DNA of 64,000 nucleotides from contig NW_019774214.1 in NCBI RefSeq assembly GCF_001039355.2, positions 48,214 through 112,213 of the forward strand, written 5' to 3'. The notes beneath the pieces are model-generated. The model was not told where the DNA came from. It did not search any database and saw nothing but the letters and a program-made list of their open reading frames with translations. A program made the position numbers and the translations under genes. Of this stretch, positions 37,448-50,600 are shown in pieces; the first letter of the stretch is position 1; every line of letters begins with the position of its first letter. This stretch comes from Lingula anatina. Lineage: Eukaryota; Brachiopoda; Lingulata; Lingulida; Lingulidae.

Positions 37448-39069
37448 ATGCGTCATCACCTTGTTACAGTAACAGTACTTGCTACTGTTCTCCTAGCTGT
37501 AACCTTCACTAGCACTGTCGAAGCTGTTTGCTGTAACGACGCGTTTTTTATATATAACTTTTGCGTTGACTGTTCCGAGGTAAGGTATTTAATTGTATTA
37601 TTACGAAGCATTATGTCCATCAAATGGCACATGTTATAGTACAACTGTTACTCGATCCATCCCCATTGAACTTTTTCAACGCCGTATAGTTGATATTGAA
37701 AAAGGCAAAGTTTGTCATTCTTTTTTGTTTTACAGCTCGACGGATTTTTTTGTGGAAAGGGCGGCTGTAACGTATTTGGTTGCGCATGCGAAGGGGGCTG
37801 TAAAGAAAACTGTTCCCCTGGGCTGTTTATGATACCGTAAGGGATAATAGACATTTTCATGTCATGCTATTATATTAATAGCTTATCACGTCATATCATC
37901 TGAAATTTGTGGCTTTTCGAAAATACTGAGTTATTTTAAAGATATAATATCAGAAATCAATGTTTCTTCCTTTATAGGTATATCCATGAGATTTATCCGC
38001 CAAAATGGATTTTCTCGGGAAAATAAGCAATTTTCCAAGGAAAATTGTATTCATTCATCTATATCTCTGTGCATTTAGATTCTACAATTGATAAAATATA
38101 TAAAAAATGATCTAAGCTTAAAATGATCGGTCAGGCATTATAATAGTGGTAATTTTCCTATAAGCTCTAATGATAATATTAATACCAGGTGCACCCCAGA
38201 AAAAATATCTAAGGGGTTTAAATATTTTGAAGTTGTATGTAAGCTTTTATAGGAAGTATTGGATGGCAAAAAGAGCCATTTTGGAGACTTTGAGCGCATT
38301 CTCAACGAATTAAGCCAGGCTTTACAAAGCCGGTGACCTAAAAATGGCGGACGTACATGAAAGAAAAACCGCCTAATCTTTTAATAGTCTCTCCGCCTCT
38401 CACACGCCTCCCCACACGTCGTCCCTGCGGGGTACAGTAATTAAATCTCGGCTCGAACATTAATATTTCCGTGAATATCTCTGGTGATATTATCTCCGTA
38501 GATAGTCGATTCATTGCTGCTCTACGGGCCAAATTATTCCTTTTTCGTCTCTGTTTTCAAAGATAATAGAACAGAAGAGCTTTTTTCCTTCGATCGCCTT
38601 CAGCCGCCATGCTTTCTTCACCACGAGTTTAACTGATGAGCATGCGCACTTAATATTTCTCAGGTAGCTTCCGCATGGCGAACGGAGACGCGATTTAATT
38701 ACTGTACCCCGCAGGGACGACGTGAGGGGAGGCGGAGAGACTATTAAAAGATTAGGCGGTTTTTCTTTCATGTACGTCCGCCATTTTTAGGTCACCGGCT
38801 TTGTAAAGCCTGGCTTACTTCGTTGAGAATGCGCTCTTTCAGACTCATGGAGTGTACCTTTAATGGTTTAGTAACAACGTGGACAAGAAATCAGAATAAA
38901 TTGTCAACCTCTTTAAAACCAACGGCATATGGTAATTATACGAAAATTCTAAATTCTCAGAGGCAAAACCTCATCAGTATGCCTATGTCAAAACAAACGA
39001 GCCTTGGCAGACGATGGTGACAAAAGCAGCACCGGAGATATTTTCATTAAAAGTGTGACAGGCAGGTAA
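37448..39069 (+). CDS. Diedel-like secreted 12-cysteine peptide 1
   Basis: Exons 37448-37579 (phase 0, donor GTAAGG), 37736-37836 (after TTTTACAG) and 38961-39069 (after ATTCTCAG), 113 residues. Signal peptide about 1-26, then 12 cysteines at 28, 29, 39, 42, 50, 55, 60, 62, 66, 70, 85 and 87. The core CGKGGCNVFGCACEGGC matches the Diedel signature (CGxGxCNIFGCxCxGGC). In Drosophila, Diedel is a secreted cytokine that dampens the IMD immune pathway; viral homologues exist in some insect DNA viruses. Here the gene has introns and a paralogue, so it is an endogenous animal gene. Intron 2 carries a 545-bp foldback element. The exon-2 donor CC-GTAAGG contains a TAA in frame, so a transcript that keeps intron 2 would stop one codon later with only 10 cysteines. 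Assignment by motif; no search was possible. Confidence 0.78.
38292..38836. mobile_element. 545-bp foldback element in Diedel-like gene 1
   Basis: Terminal arms of about 155 bp are inverse to each other: outer ends GAGCGCATTCTCAACGAA and TTCGTTGAGAATGCGCTC, inner parts CTGCGGGGTACAGTAATTAA and TTAATTACTGTACCCCGCAG. No coding sequence. It lies wholly in intron 2. Confidence 0.9.
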
Positions 39070-40220
39070 GTCGATAAGCACCGGCATAAAAGGGGCACCT
39101 GCTTTATTCAGGCAGTGATTTACATATTAACAGCATAATAATAAACAATTTGATTTTGTCTTAGTTCACAAAATATGTTGCCTGCGTTGATTGATAGGGG
39201 AGAGGAGAGAACGATTTTTCAGTATAGTTGTTTCTAACCTCGATATTGGCATTAACACTGAAAGGTGAAATATACTCACTCTGTTTAAATGCGTTTAGTA
39301 TAACCGATATAGCCATGTTTTACATAATTACTGCAGTACAAGATTAGAATGTTTTGAAAACTAACAGTTTACTTAGTCACATGCACGTGGTTACCATGTA
39401 ACAAGTAATAAACAATGGTGATTTTTCAGAGGGTAATGACGTCATATCCGTGGCTGCTTTCACAGAAATCATAGAAGTATACCACAGTGTCTGAGATGGC
39501 CACAGAGTTTAATATCATATGACATTGCAACGTTGGATTGATAGTACCGAAATAAATATAAATTTTATTTAAAAAATATAAAAATAAGTATTTATCCATC
39601 TTTGTTTTTTAAGCAGCAATATACAAATATGCAAAACTTGCAAGTTGGTTGCCGCTATCTTGGTTGAGTGCTGAGGATTAAAAAAATAGCACTTTTAAAA
39701 ACATGTATTTCAAAATATTTTTGATTATAAAAATTCAAAATATGTACATTTTAATCTTATATGATAATTATATCACATAATATGTCTTTGGCCAGTCTAT
39801 GAAAAATATTTTTTGAAAATGGCCACATCTGGGCATTTTAGCTAAAATTTGAAATATTTGAATTCTACCATTTTAAAAAATTATTTTTCTAATTTTTTAA
39901 AACTTGACTAAATCACGATATAATATTTAGCAGGATACAAATATAAAATACGTGTTTTTTTTTCATGTTTGTTTTTTTAAGCAGAACTTTGGTAATTTTG
40001 GAATTTGGTTGCCGCCATCCTGGATTGAGAATTTTTAGAAACTGAATATTTTTTTTGAAAAATGAGTTTGAAAAAATATTTTTGATTATAACAGTACAGT
40101 ATATGTTCTTCCTTATGTACTGCGTGACGATATATATATATATGCGCGACATTTGTATTACGTTGTACTTTCATATTAAAACTATCGCTTAAAACGATCA
40201 TTTGAATTACATTGCAGAGA
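39070..40220. other. Spacer between the two Diedel-like genes
   Basis: AT-rich. A duplicated segment is recognisable: 39600-39745 and 39965-40105 share TTTTTTAAGCAG, TTGGTTGCCGC.ATC.TGG and TATTTTTGATTATAA. A short TATATATATATAT sits at 40131. An acceptor-like TTGCAG directly precedes the AG-AATG of gene 2, so a 5' UTR exon may lie in this spacer. No other gene seen. Confidence 0.5.
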
Positions 40221-42022
40221 ATGGCTGGTCATCTTGTTGCTGTAACTGCACTTGTAACTGTTCTTTTGTCAGTTACTTTCGTAGAGAGAAGCGAAGAAGT
40301 TTGTTGTCACAGTTCGTATTTTTATCATGAACTTTGCCTTGATTGTAGCAAGGTAAGTTAAACTGATACTATGATGCCCCTGTTCCACACCAACCACGAA
40401 TTCCACGAACCGCCAGGGGTTGATACATTTTAGAAATCGTGAGGTATCTTGGAATTTTGCACATTTCTGGTAGAAATCTTGTATCTGCTTGGGCTTCACT
40501 GCAAAATGGATGTTCAACATAGAGCACCTATAGTACTTGTCCTACATGTAGAACTGGAGTATGAACATCAACTGGCGTTAAATAGAAATCTGGGTCGAAG
40601 TTTTTGAGTCGATTTGACGATCTCTCAAGAATTGCATGAAATGAATGAGAAAAGAGAAGAATCAGTTAAGAACTTTAAAAATTATCACGTTTTAACCAAG
40701 AATCCTGGGATTTATGGATTCTTGGCTGTTCGTGAAATTCGTAGTCGGTGTGGAATAGGGGCATTATACATAAACCATATGACTCATTCCCAATGAAACT
40801 ATCGTTCTACGTACTTTGATCTAACGCTGCGGGGACTCCTGCTGAATGCACTCGGATTAGCTGATGAACACGTCGGGGATCATGTTATCCCGCCTGTCCG
40901 CGAGTCGATGTGTCTGAGCTTTTGTGATTTCAGTCATTTCTTCCTAGATCATTAGATGTAGGAAGTTCAAACTTTGGGGATTGATTAGGGGATGTACACG
41001 AACATTTCAAAATTTTAGTGCAACAGAGAGCTGGTCTGCCCCTTGGGTGGCCGATTCTTTATTATTTTCACATAGTAATTTCTGTGTACTCCCCCTAGAC
41101 CATTAGAGTAAGAAACTTGAAACTTTAGTGATTGATAGACCTGTCATCAGGGATGTGCATGGACATGTCAGAATTATAGTGTCTGGAGGTTGGGCTAGCC
41201 CTGGGCGATGGTCGATTCTAATTTTTCTCACGTTGTGTTTTCTGCCAATTCCTTGGCCATTACATTGAACATTTGAATTTTTAAAAGACCTTTCATCAGG
41301 TATGTGTTTAGGACACTACCATTTGGACACTATTAACATTGTGGATATGAAAAATGGAGCAGTTCTGAAATAGTTGAGGTGTGCGACCTCGTAATTATTA
41401 TTATTATTATGATTATTATTATTATTATTATTATTCTAACTGGAGTTTTGAAATCAAATCTTTTGAGAGTCTTATTTGTTACTGCAGCTCGACGGTGAGT
41501 ATTGTGGAAAGGGGAGCTGCAACATATTTGGTTGTGCCTGCGTAGGAGGATGCAAAGAAGACTGTTCGCCTGCAATGGTTATGCTGCCGTAAGATATTAT
41601 GTATATTGTATGCTATTATATTCGACATGTCATATTCTAATTTAGGTTGATATTATACTTAAACTATCCTGCTGTCCAGGAAAGTGAGAACATTGGTAAC
41701 GATTCGTCGTCAGATTTTAATTTGAACTCTGTTAAATGAACCCCATAGACTGATTCCATCATAACGTTTATTTAACGCAGGATTGTGTATTATTGACAAC
41801 TTTGATTAAATTTGTGTAACGAATATAAATATAAAATATATATGGAATATAAAATACCCTTTATCAAACTGGCAATTAATGTGAGGCATTTATTTTAAAC
41901 ACCTAATGTATCATTTCAGAGGGCAAACAAGATCGGTTTGCAAATGTCACAACAAGCGTGCCCTAGCAGACAATGCTGACGAAACTGATGCGGGTGAAGT
42001 TTTTAGTCAAACTCACAAATAG
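40221..42022 (+). CDS. Diedel-like secreted 12-cysteine peptide 2
   Basis: Exons 40221-40352 (donor GTAAGT), 41488-41588 (after ACTGCAG, donor GTAAGA) and 41920-42022 (after ATTTCAG), 111 residues. Exon 1 and exon 2 have exactly the lengths of gene 1 (132 and 101 nt) with the same phases, and all 12 cysteines are at the same residue numbers. Core CGKGSCNIFGCACVGGC is even closer to the Diedel signature. The signal peptide covers about residues 1-24. The tail after VCKCHNKRALAD is acidic and differs from gene 1. As in gene 1, the exon-2 donor overlaps an in-frame TAA. Intron 1 holds a MITE (40375-40763) and a degenerate minisatellite (40940-41310). Secreted immune modulator is the likely class; target pathway in this animal unknown. 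Confidence 0.8.
40375..40763. mobile_element. MITE in intron 1 of Diedel-like gene 2
   Basis: Left end TGCCCCTGTTCCACACCAAC and right end with the inverse GGTGTGGAATAGGGGCA; the arms continue through CACGAATTCCACGAAC / GTTCGTGAAATTCGT. 389 bp, no coding capacity. Confidence 0.85.
40940..41310. repeat. Degenerate minisatellite, about 150-bp unit
   Basis: Three diverged copies starting near 40944, 41094 and 41253, marked by CCTAGA-CATTAGA, GATTGAT and CATCAGG-ATGTG. Intronic. Confidence 0.6.
41396..41434. repeat. ATT microsatellite
   Basis: Slightly interrupted ATT triplets in intron 1 of Diedel-like gene 2. Confidence 0.9.
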
Positions 42023-44094
42023 GCGAGGAGACTAGTTTCTGGATGTATTGAAAGGCAAGGATGAGGAATTGTCTCTTTCCAAAAATATTCGGAAAAGGCG
42101 CAACCCATTTATTTCGTATTTCATTTTGTGTGTTTGTGGGAGATCCTGTGGTGGGAATGGGGGTGAGGGTAGTGTAAAGATTTATAGCATCCATATGTTC
42201 GTCTCCTTCCTGGTGCACACTACAAGAGGGTTTGCGTTTGTGTATATTTGTACTTTAAAAATTCTTTTACATAACATTTAAGGCCCCAGATATGAAAACC
42301 AGTTAGCCCTATTGAAGAACACAACGTTAGCTTATATAGAATGAAGAACTGTACATAATCACTGTAGATTACTGTACAAGAAATAGTAGAACATGTTGGG
42401 ATTATTTTGCTCAGTACTTAATAATTATGCAACAAGTGATATAACATTGGTGTACTTTCAGAGATTCCTATCCATTGCTTTTTTTCAATTAAAATTGCTT
42501 GAGAAGAAACACACACAGAAGAAATGCTTACACTATAAGAAAGAAACATCCGAAACAACAACAGTGCGCTTACAAACAATTCATTAAAGCATCAAAGACA
42601 TCGACTATTTTTTTCTTTTTTACATTGGATTGCATTGCAGCATGTTACCTGTATATAAAAATCAAAGTACTAGGCCCCTTAGCTGGCATCTCAATTTATG
42701 TAGTTCCATTCATTCACTTAGTTATTGAAAATGGTGGCTCCAAATATCCAAATAAAAAAGAATTTCAAGGCTGTGTTTTTAGACAATGATGACGCCATAT
42801 CCATTCTCTGGAACCAAAGGAGCACACGCGGGTGGCCAAAATGACCACCAGTTTTGAAAACATAAACATTACCAAGTGAACTGGGCAACATTAAGAATAA
42901 ATACATGAAGATAGATACAATATGTTAAAGCTTGTTTCGTCTTACCTTAACTTGTAGTTTTATTTGCAATTTCCGAAAATACATATATCCTGCTTACAGT
43001 GTAAAGTTCCAAAGTCATTACAGTTGATTGCAAATATATATTACAAATGAATACAACTGTGGTCATCTTGAAATTCGGTACAAAAAGACACTTTTCAATC
43101 GGGAGACAAGCAGAAATTGAAAAATTCAGGTTCAAAACAAGGACCAATGATAAAACCTTTGCCTGACTGTGGGTGCAGCTAAATCGTGAAAAACATATAA
43201 GGTCATTTTTCATTTTGGCTCATAGACTAATAAACATTGTACATTGCACATTGTATATTCTTAAATTTACTGATGAATCTTGTGTCGTTTTCCCGCCCCA
43301 CAGACATAAATGTATTACGGCCACATCACCAATCCTTGGATTTGAAACTGTTATTGCTATTCACAAATAATATAATACAATTATTGACGTTGATTGAGGT
43401 CAGTATGTTATTTTGCTGACCGCAGAAAAGTGATAGTGTCGGTCAACTATTCCAGCTTCCGGTCAATATATATAGCTGAGCTGCCCTCACCCTAATTTTG
43501 TATTTGTATATTATCACATAGCAAATACTCGGGTATAACATTGTGGTTTTTGCCAATTGTGTGATAAACACAGGTTCTTTACTCCCAGACGCAGAGTGGA
43601 ACATGTATTGAAATGCATACGTCGAAATCACACCACGGGGAATATAATAATAATAATAATATATTTAGATGTAAATTACAAACACGCGCACACTTTTTTC
43701 AGTAGACTTTACGATAAGTACAATTATGTGCGTTACATACATGCATATGACAAATAGTTAAACACCTGGTCCTTATATGTAATGACCATCTGCTGTATCC
43801 TCCCTGGAGAGGATACACCAGAATGTATGCCCAGTGCTCGGCCATTTGTAGGCACGTCAAGTTATTTTTTACTCTCAAACGGTGCCGTTCTACGGGGCTT
43901 TACAAAGGGGGCTTTACAGACTTCAAAAACACCTCACACATCACAAAATAGATAAAGCTACGTTCACAGCATAAAGAGATCAGGCTCTCATTTCAGTCAC
44001 TAAATAGTTCATTTTGTTTCACAACCCGCGTAATCACGAAAATAAAGGTACAATGTGTATATTTACAACCAGATAATACATGCCCCGTTAGCAA
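42023..44094. other. Convergent intergenic region
   Basis: Lies between the stop of Diedel-like gene 2 (plus) and the stop of the ankyrin-Death-TIR gene (minus), so it should contain both 3' UTRs. I see no further coding exon; the open frames are short and unlike known families. A short TAA tract is at 43648. Confidence 0.5.
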
Positions 44095-44594
44095 TTATTG
44101 ACACTGTGTGCGGAGTTTTGCCTTCAGCTCTCTGTTCTCGTCTCGTAGAAACGCGATTTGTTCACGTGCATCCTGAAGCTCATTCCGAAGTTCCCCGTAG
44201 GTTGGAGACTCTGTCGGACCTGAAAAAAAAGTAGAGCAATGAGAATATACCAAATATTTCAATGGTAATCAAGTAGCACCGGTCAAGGATGGTCCAAATT
44301 TCAATACATGTAACAGTATATTAAAGCCTATAAAAATTTAGTATTAAATTATAAATTTCCGTAATAAAAGGCCTACACTCACAATACAGCTTAACTATGG
44401 CTATGTACTGAAATACATAGGTAGAGATGTACACGGAATATTGGATTTGTGTTTGCCAACACTGAAATACAAAGAAACCGAACACGCATTTCACTATTCA
44501 TGTGTAGTACCTTTATAATGTTCGACTTGGGCTGGCTTTGGAATCGAATAGTTCACATACTTGGGGAGCTTACATTTCGTCCGCGCATTTGTAA

Positions 44595-44649
<55 letters not shown>

Positions 44650-47600
44650 ACCATATATACCTTTAATGGCCTGAAACAACTTTTGGACCAACTCTTCGTC
44701 TTTTATTCGGATGTATTTCAGCAGTTTTAACTCCTTAGGGATTTGTTGTGGAGAGATATCCATTATGACCGGAATGACTGCATCTTCACTTGATTCTATA
44801 GCTTTAAACATGGCAAGGTCTCTCTCCTTTACGCAAAACGGACTTTCCATAAAGCTCCTGGACAGGAACACAATGGTGAACTTTGATCCATAAACCGCTT
44901 CTCCCATAGACTCAATGACAGACCTCCCTGCGTGGAAGTCACGTCTACCATAGCAACACCGGACTCCTCGTTCCTCTAGTTGCTGCATGACTGGTTCTAC
45001 GACATCCTTGTCTTCACCACTGTGGGCAATGAATGCGTCGTAGCAACAAAGCTCATTTGAAGAACTGGGGAAGGAATGAAAACATTTGCTTCAATTGGAT
45101 TAGTTTAGTAAGTGTTCTTGGGCTGTATCTTTCAAACTTCAGACAGTATAAAAATATAGCAACATTGTCAAGTGGACAGTTATATACACATAAATATCGA
45201 TTAATAATATGCTACGTGTCCAGACACGCTGCATCAAACCTAAAAGTAGAAATTTTACACCTATAACCGAGTCTATGATATACTGTATGTGATGGACACG
45301 ATACGAGTCGCCGAGCTGTACGTGAAATATTACAATACACTCGTGATATTTCATGTACACTTCAGCGACGAGTGTTGTATCTGGCTTAAACCACGGCCTC
45401 AGCTGATTGGTTACTACACTAGTGAGTAACGGGAATGCAACAGACCGTGGAAAGCACTCGTACAAGACGTGCTTGTATGTCGAATACAGCAGTGCCGAGT
45501 TTTTTGTTCAACGCGCTGGCCGTGGTTTAAATAACACTTACTTTATTTCTCGCTGGTTAATGGTTGTTGTATCGGATATGTCCGTGTCCCTCGCAGTAAC
45601 CAGAGTTTTACAGAGTTCTTCAAATTCATCGGACTTCAAGCTTAATATTTTTGTTACCTCTTCAGCATAATGGTCCACAGTCGCACCTGTAAGGGAAAAT
45701 ATTTTAAGTAGATCCGGAAAATCATAATGTGCAAAAACTGATGCATTGGGTTATCAATAATAACAATCAATAATCACATAAGTGTGATAATAGGTCTAGA
45801 TATATATTACATGTATGTATAACACAAGTAGTTTAGAGGGCCTGTAAAATGTACTGAAACATTTTAGTGCTCAATAAATTATTATTATTATTATTATTAT
45901 TATTATAAAGCATAAAATAATTTGTAAGCATCTTTTTACGCCACACAAATTACTATTTTGTGTGAACGACATGAAGAAAAGTGCACATCCTTGATGTAGC
46001 TTTACCCCTGTGCGTAGTCATGCAGGCATTTGCGGCTTTAGTTTAATGCCATCTTTTCTTTCTTGCCCAAAATGCGCTCTTAATACCGTATACAAATACT
46101 CACATAAGTAAAGCCGTCATCAAAAAAAAAGTGCGATATGTAACTGGCTTACAGTTCAATTGCCGTGGGTTGTTGTAGCAATATTATGAAATAAGTTAAT
46201 ATCTCTTCAGTATCTGAAAATAATACGCTTACATGATCATTACTTACTAGAAAGTCGTGAAAGGCTTGCAGCCTGTAGTTCAGCCATTAGGCCATTAATA
46301 TTTATACAATTATTCTTGGTAGCCCAATCTTTTAGTTCTTGAACTTTTTGGAACTGAGCGACACCAGGGAAGTTTGAGCTCAGTTTGGTCTGGTTAATGA
46401 TGGTATATTCAGCAAGATCTAATATTTCAGCAAGATGCTCCAAAGTCCTTGTCTGTGCATACCCCTGTAAAGGTAATATCAAAAATTATTTTTTACAAGA
46501 GTCGCAATATACCTGTAATACATGTTTGAAGCTGCTCTTAAAATATCGTCCATGAACGCAGGACACGTGTGTTCTAAATTTCTGTCTCTTGGGGCTATAG
46601 GACTAAATATTAAACTATTTCAGGTCGTATGTTTTTTTTTTCAAATGAATATACAGACTTGACATTTAATATGGAATATTTTTTCCAAACATAATTCATC
46701 AGTTTTTTTCCTATTTTGCTGACTGATAAATGAAAATAAGGATTAAAATCGTGTTTTAATAACTTTTGATAATCTCTTCGATGTCACTGTGACATCAGTT
46801 TATTAATTGAATTCGTCAGTGAAGCAAACAAAAATACATTGCCTATTTTAAGTCATACGACAACCATTGAAAGCGATATTTTGGATCTCCATATTTTCCT
46901 AATTATTGTCTTTAAAAGAGTTACACGCCCCACAAAGGCCCCCCATGTCAGTGTCTAGTCACAGCAACAGTCGCTGTTACGCTTGACCTCATCTTGCTGC
47001 TACCAGAGCTTTCAAGCCGCAAGGCATTTCTTATGATAGGCTTTTTAGAGTTTAATCTGGAATAAAATTCCAGAATACGGTTAAAACTTGTCCAATTTGG
47101 CTCAGTTTTGATGTAGGACATGCAGGCCGTTGATTCGGCGAGTAATGACCTACCCACATATTGTCTATGTGGTTCAAATATGGCGATTTTGATGACCAAG
47201 GTAGCTACTCATTCCCTTGGTTCTGTAAGTTATCTGCTATTAAATGTGCTCTGTGTGAACCGGCAACTTCGCCCTGCAACCTAAAATTGTTCCTAAGGTG
47301 CCCCCTATCAAATAATAGTCAAGTGGTTCCCAGATTATTTCTTTATTTGATCTGGTTAAGGTTTTCATCGATGACTACCATTGGTGTTTTGGCACCAATG
47401 TGGTATCCACTCCAAATACTGACACTGTCAATGACCCTAGCCTCTTACAATTTGTCCCTCATTTAAAACGGACTGGGTGGTATTGGTTTAATTGCAGCAG
47501 CATATCCTGAAGGACAGTGAGTCCTATACCCTGGTGGTAAGACGTCGATGCATTGGGCTTGGTCTCTGTGTAGTGCCTCAAACTGAGCATAACTCTATAA

Positions 47601-50600
47601 AACTGTGTAGACCGTTCCGTTTGACACAATAATCTGTCTGGCAATGTCTGTGTTTTTCGCGCCATTCTGGCACAGCTTAACAGTTTTGTAAAACGCTGCT
47701 TAACTCATTTTACGCACTGCAAAACCGACCGCTTGTATGCAAAATTTCAAATTCGTCTATGCAGTATTTGCCGACATAGGGATACTTTATTGACAGAACC
47801 ATCCTTCGCCAAAGCCAAGCTTTGACTAGCCCAAAGGAGCACTGCCCAATTAAATCACTGCATATTACACAAGGCAGCAGTGCAACAGACTTGGTAATCA
47901 GTTAATTGGCAGCGACACACCTGACTTCACACTTCTCCAGACAGATGTCTTATATGAAATCTGATTTTTTTTAAAAAAAGAACGTATTTTGACCTAGGTA
48001 TACCTTTAAAACTGAAATATTCCATATTAAATGTCAAGTCTGTATAAACAAACTAATGAAACACGTGATGTTTATAGCACTACATGTGGATGAAAGAAAA
48101 ATTGCTAAAAATGTACATATATGTATTATAAGCGAATTAAAAAAAAATTAACTGCTAATAAAAACTCAGTAAATCATAATCGCACTGTTAAATAAGAGTT
48201 AACACCATTGCATGGATACCTGTATATCTGGTATTTCTAAACGTCTCAACTGTTCTGCTATGGCGGTGTGTTTTTCCTTCTCTGCCAGCATTCTAGGTGT
48301 ATTTTTCTCCTGTAATGGCAGGGAAAATAATAGGAACTGTATGAAAGGGAAAGAGCCGTTTTAAAAGTGCAGTCTAGTGGAATGGTGTTTTCCTGTCGTG
48401 TTGTCTTGATATGAATTGTGATTACAATTGTAGGCAAATTCCTCTCCATTCACTAAAATGGGGTCGTTCTACATGTAATTAAACTTATAGCTATATTGAC
48501 GTATTCAGACTATTCTACACTCACATTATTCTGTATACTGGCATCTGCCCCGTGTTGGAGGAGAAGCTGGACACATTCTGTATAGCCGTCACGGGCAGCA
48601 AGGTGAAGTGGTGTATACCCATTCTGTGGATATGTACAAACAATGTGATTAAACAGGGATAATATATGCCAAAGCAGCAAATTTCGTTTTCTCCTAAAGG
48701 AATGTGGTACATGTATAATGAGGCCGTTCTAAGTACACATGTAGCCATATTGACGTATTCAGACTATTCTACACTCACCTCATCCTGTATACTGGTATCC
48801 GCCCCGTGTTGGAGGAGAAGCTGGACACAAGGTGTGTTGCCAAAGCAGACAGCCGCGGTAAGTAGTGAAGTCCCGAACTAAGGATATGTACAAAAATGTG
48901 ATTAAGCAGAAGCAAATTCTGGGCGGTGTTCGTAGCATTATTAATTTTTCATAACATACTTTGATAAGTTGGGCCGTTTCAATTGCACATATAGCCATAT
49001 GAACGTATCAGACTGTTCTACACTCACCTTATCCTGTCTACTGATATCCGCCCCGTGTTGGAGGAGAAGCTGGACAGATTTCGTGTTGCCTGTCAAGGCA
49101 GCCAAGAAAAGTGGTGTACGATCGCACTGAAGATGTGAAAAACACTGATTAAACAAATAAAAATAATTCATGTCGACGTTGTAAGCAGTATTTCCTTCTA
49201 ACAGATTTTGGTAAATTGTGCATTCTTAGTGTACATATAGCCATATTGACGCATTCAAACTATTCTACACTTACCTCATCCTATAGACATGCATCTGCCC
49301 CGTGTTGAAAGAGAAGGTGGACAAACTGTGCGTGGCCTCGAATGGCAGACGAAAGACGGAGTCGAAAGACAAATTGTCCATAAAGATGAAACATATTTCA
49401 TTTTCTTCTAACAAATTCTGGTGAAAGGGAGAGTTTTAAGAGTACATATAACCGAACTGACGTATTTAAACTATTCTACACTCACCTGATCATGTATATT
49501 GGTATCCGCCCCGTGTTGGAGGAGAAGCTGGACACATTGTGTCTGGCCTTTAAAGGCAGCCAAGTGAAGTGGTGTTTTCCCGTCCTGTAAATATGTACAA
49601 ATAATGTGATTAAACATGCAGAGATAATTCTTGACGATGTTCCTAGCATAATTAATTTTCTTCTGACAAATGTGGTAAAAAATAGTTGTTACATGTGTAC
49701 ATATAGCCATTTTGAGGTGTTTAGGCTTTTCTACACGCACCTTATCCTGTATGCTGGTATCTGCCCCGTGTTGGAGTAAAAGCTGGACAATTTGCGTGTG
49801 GCCGTCACGGGCAGCCAAATGAAATGGTGTATGCCCTTCCTGTGAATACGTAAAAACAATGTCATTAAACAAAGATAATTTATGCCGATGTTCTTGGCAT
49901 AATGAATTTTTTGTTACAAAATAGGGTACGAAAAAGCCGTTCGTAAGTGCCCCATGTTGGTGGAGATGCCGGACACATTGTGTGTGGCCTTTAAAGGCAG
50001 CCAGGTGAAGTAGTGTACTCCCTTCCTGTGGATATATACAGACCGTGTGATTGAACAAAGATAATTCATACCGATGCTCTTAGCATATATATTTAATTTT
50101 CTTCGAACAAATTGTGGTAAAAAGGGTCATGCGTTATTGTACTTAACCATATTGACGTACTCAGACTGTTCTACACTCACCTTATCCTGCATACTGGTAT
50201 CCGCCCTGTGTTGGAGGAGAAGCTGGAAACATTGTGTGCGACTGCCAAGGGCAGCCCTGTGAAGTGGTGTTTTTCCATGCTGTAGATATGTACAAACAAT
50301 ATAATGATGCATTTGAAGTCATTTTTTGCCACAAAAACCAACCAAATGCCAGCATATAGTTTCAAGTAGTATAAATAAGAGAATTACCTAAAGGCATTGT
50401 TTAATTTTACCCGAAAATGATGTTTGAACCGATTTTTCTGCTAGCATTCTATGTCAATGGGGCAGTAAAGTAGGTCACGAAAGTAGGTTAAATTTCCGAC
50501 CAAAAAATTGAAGCAAGGAGTAGTCTAAAGCTCTTTTATGGCTGATTGAGTGGTCTATTCAATTTATCCCTTGGTATGTTGAAATTATTTGAGTCGTATA

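Noticed and set aside
46948-47199. 83-residue minus-strand open frame in the Tc1 element
   Set aside because: It is in a different frame from the recognisable transposase motifs (SPYLNHIDNMW), so it is a shadow of the dead transposase.
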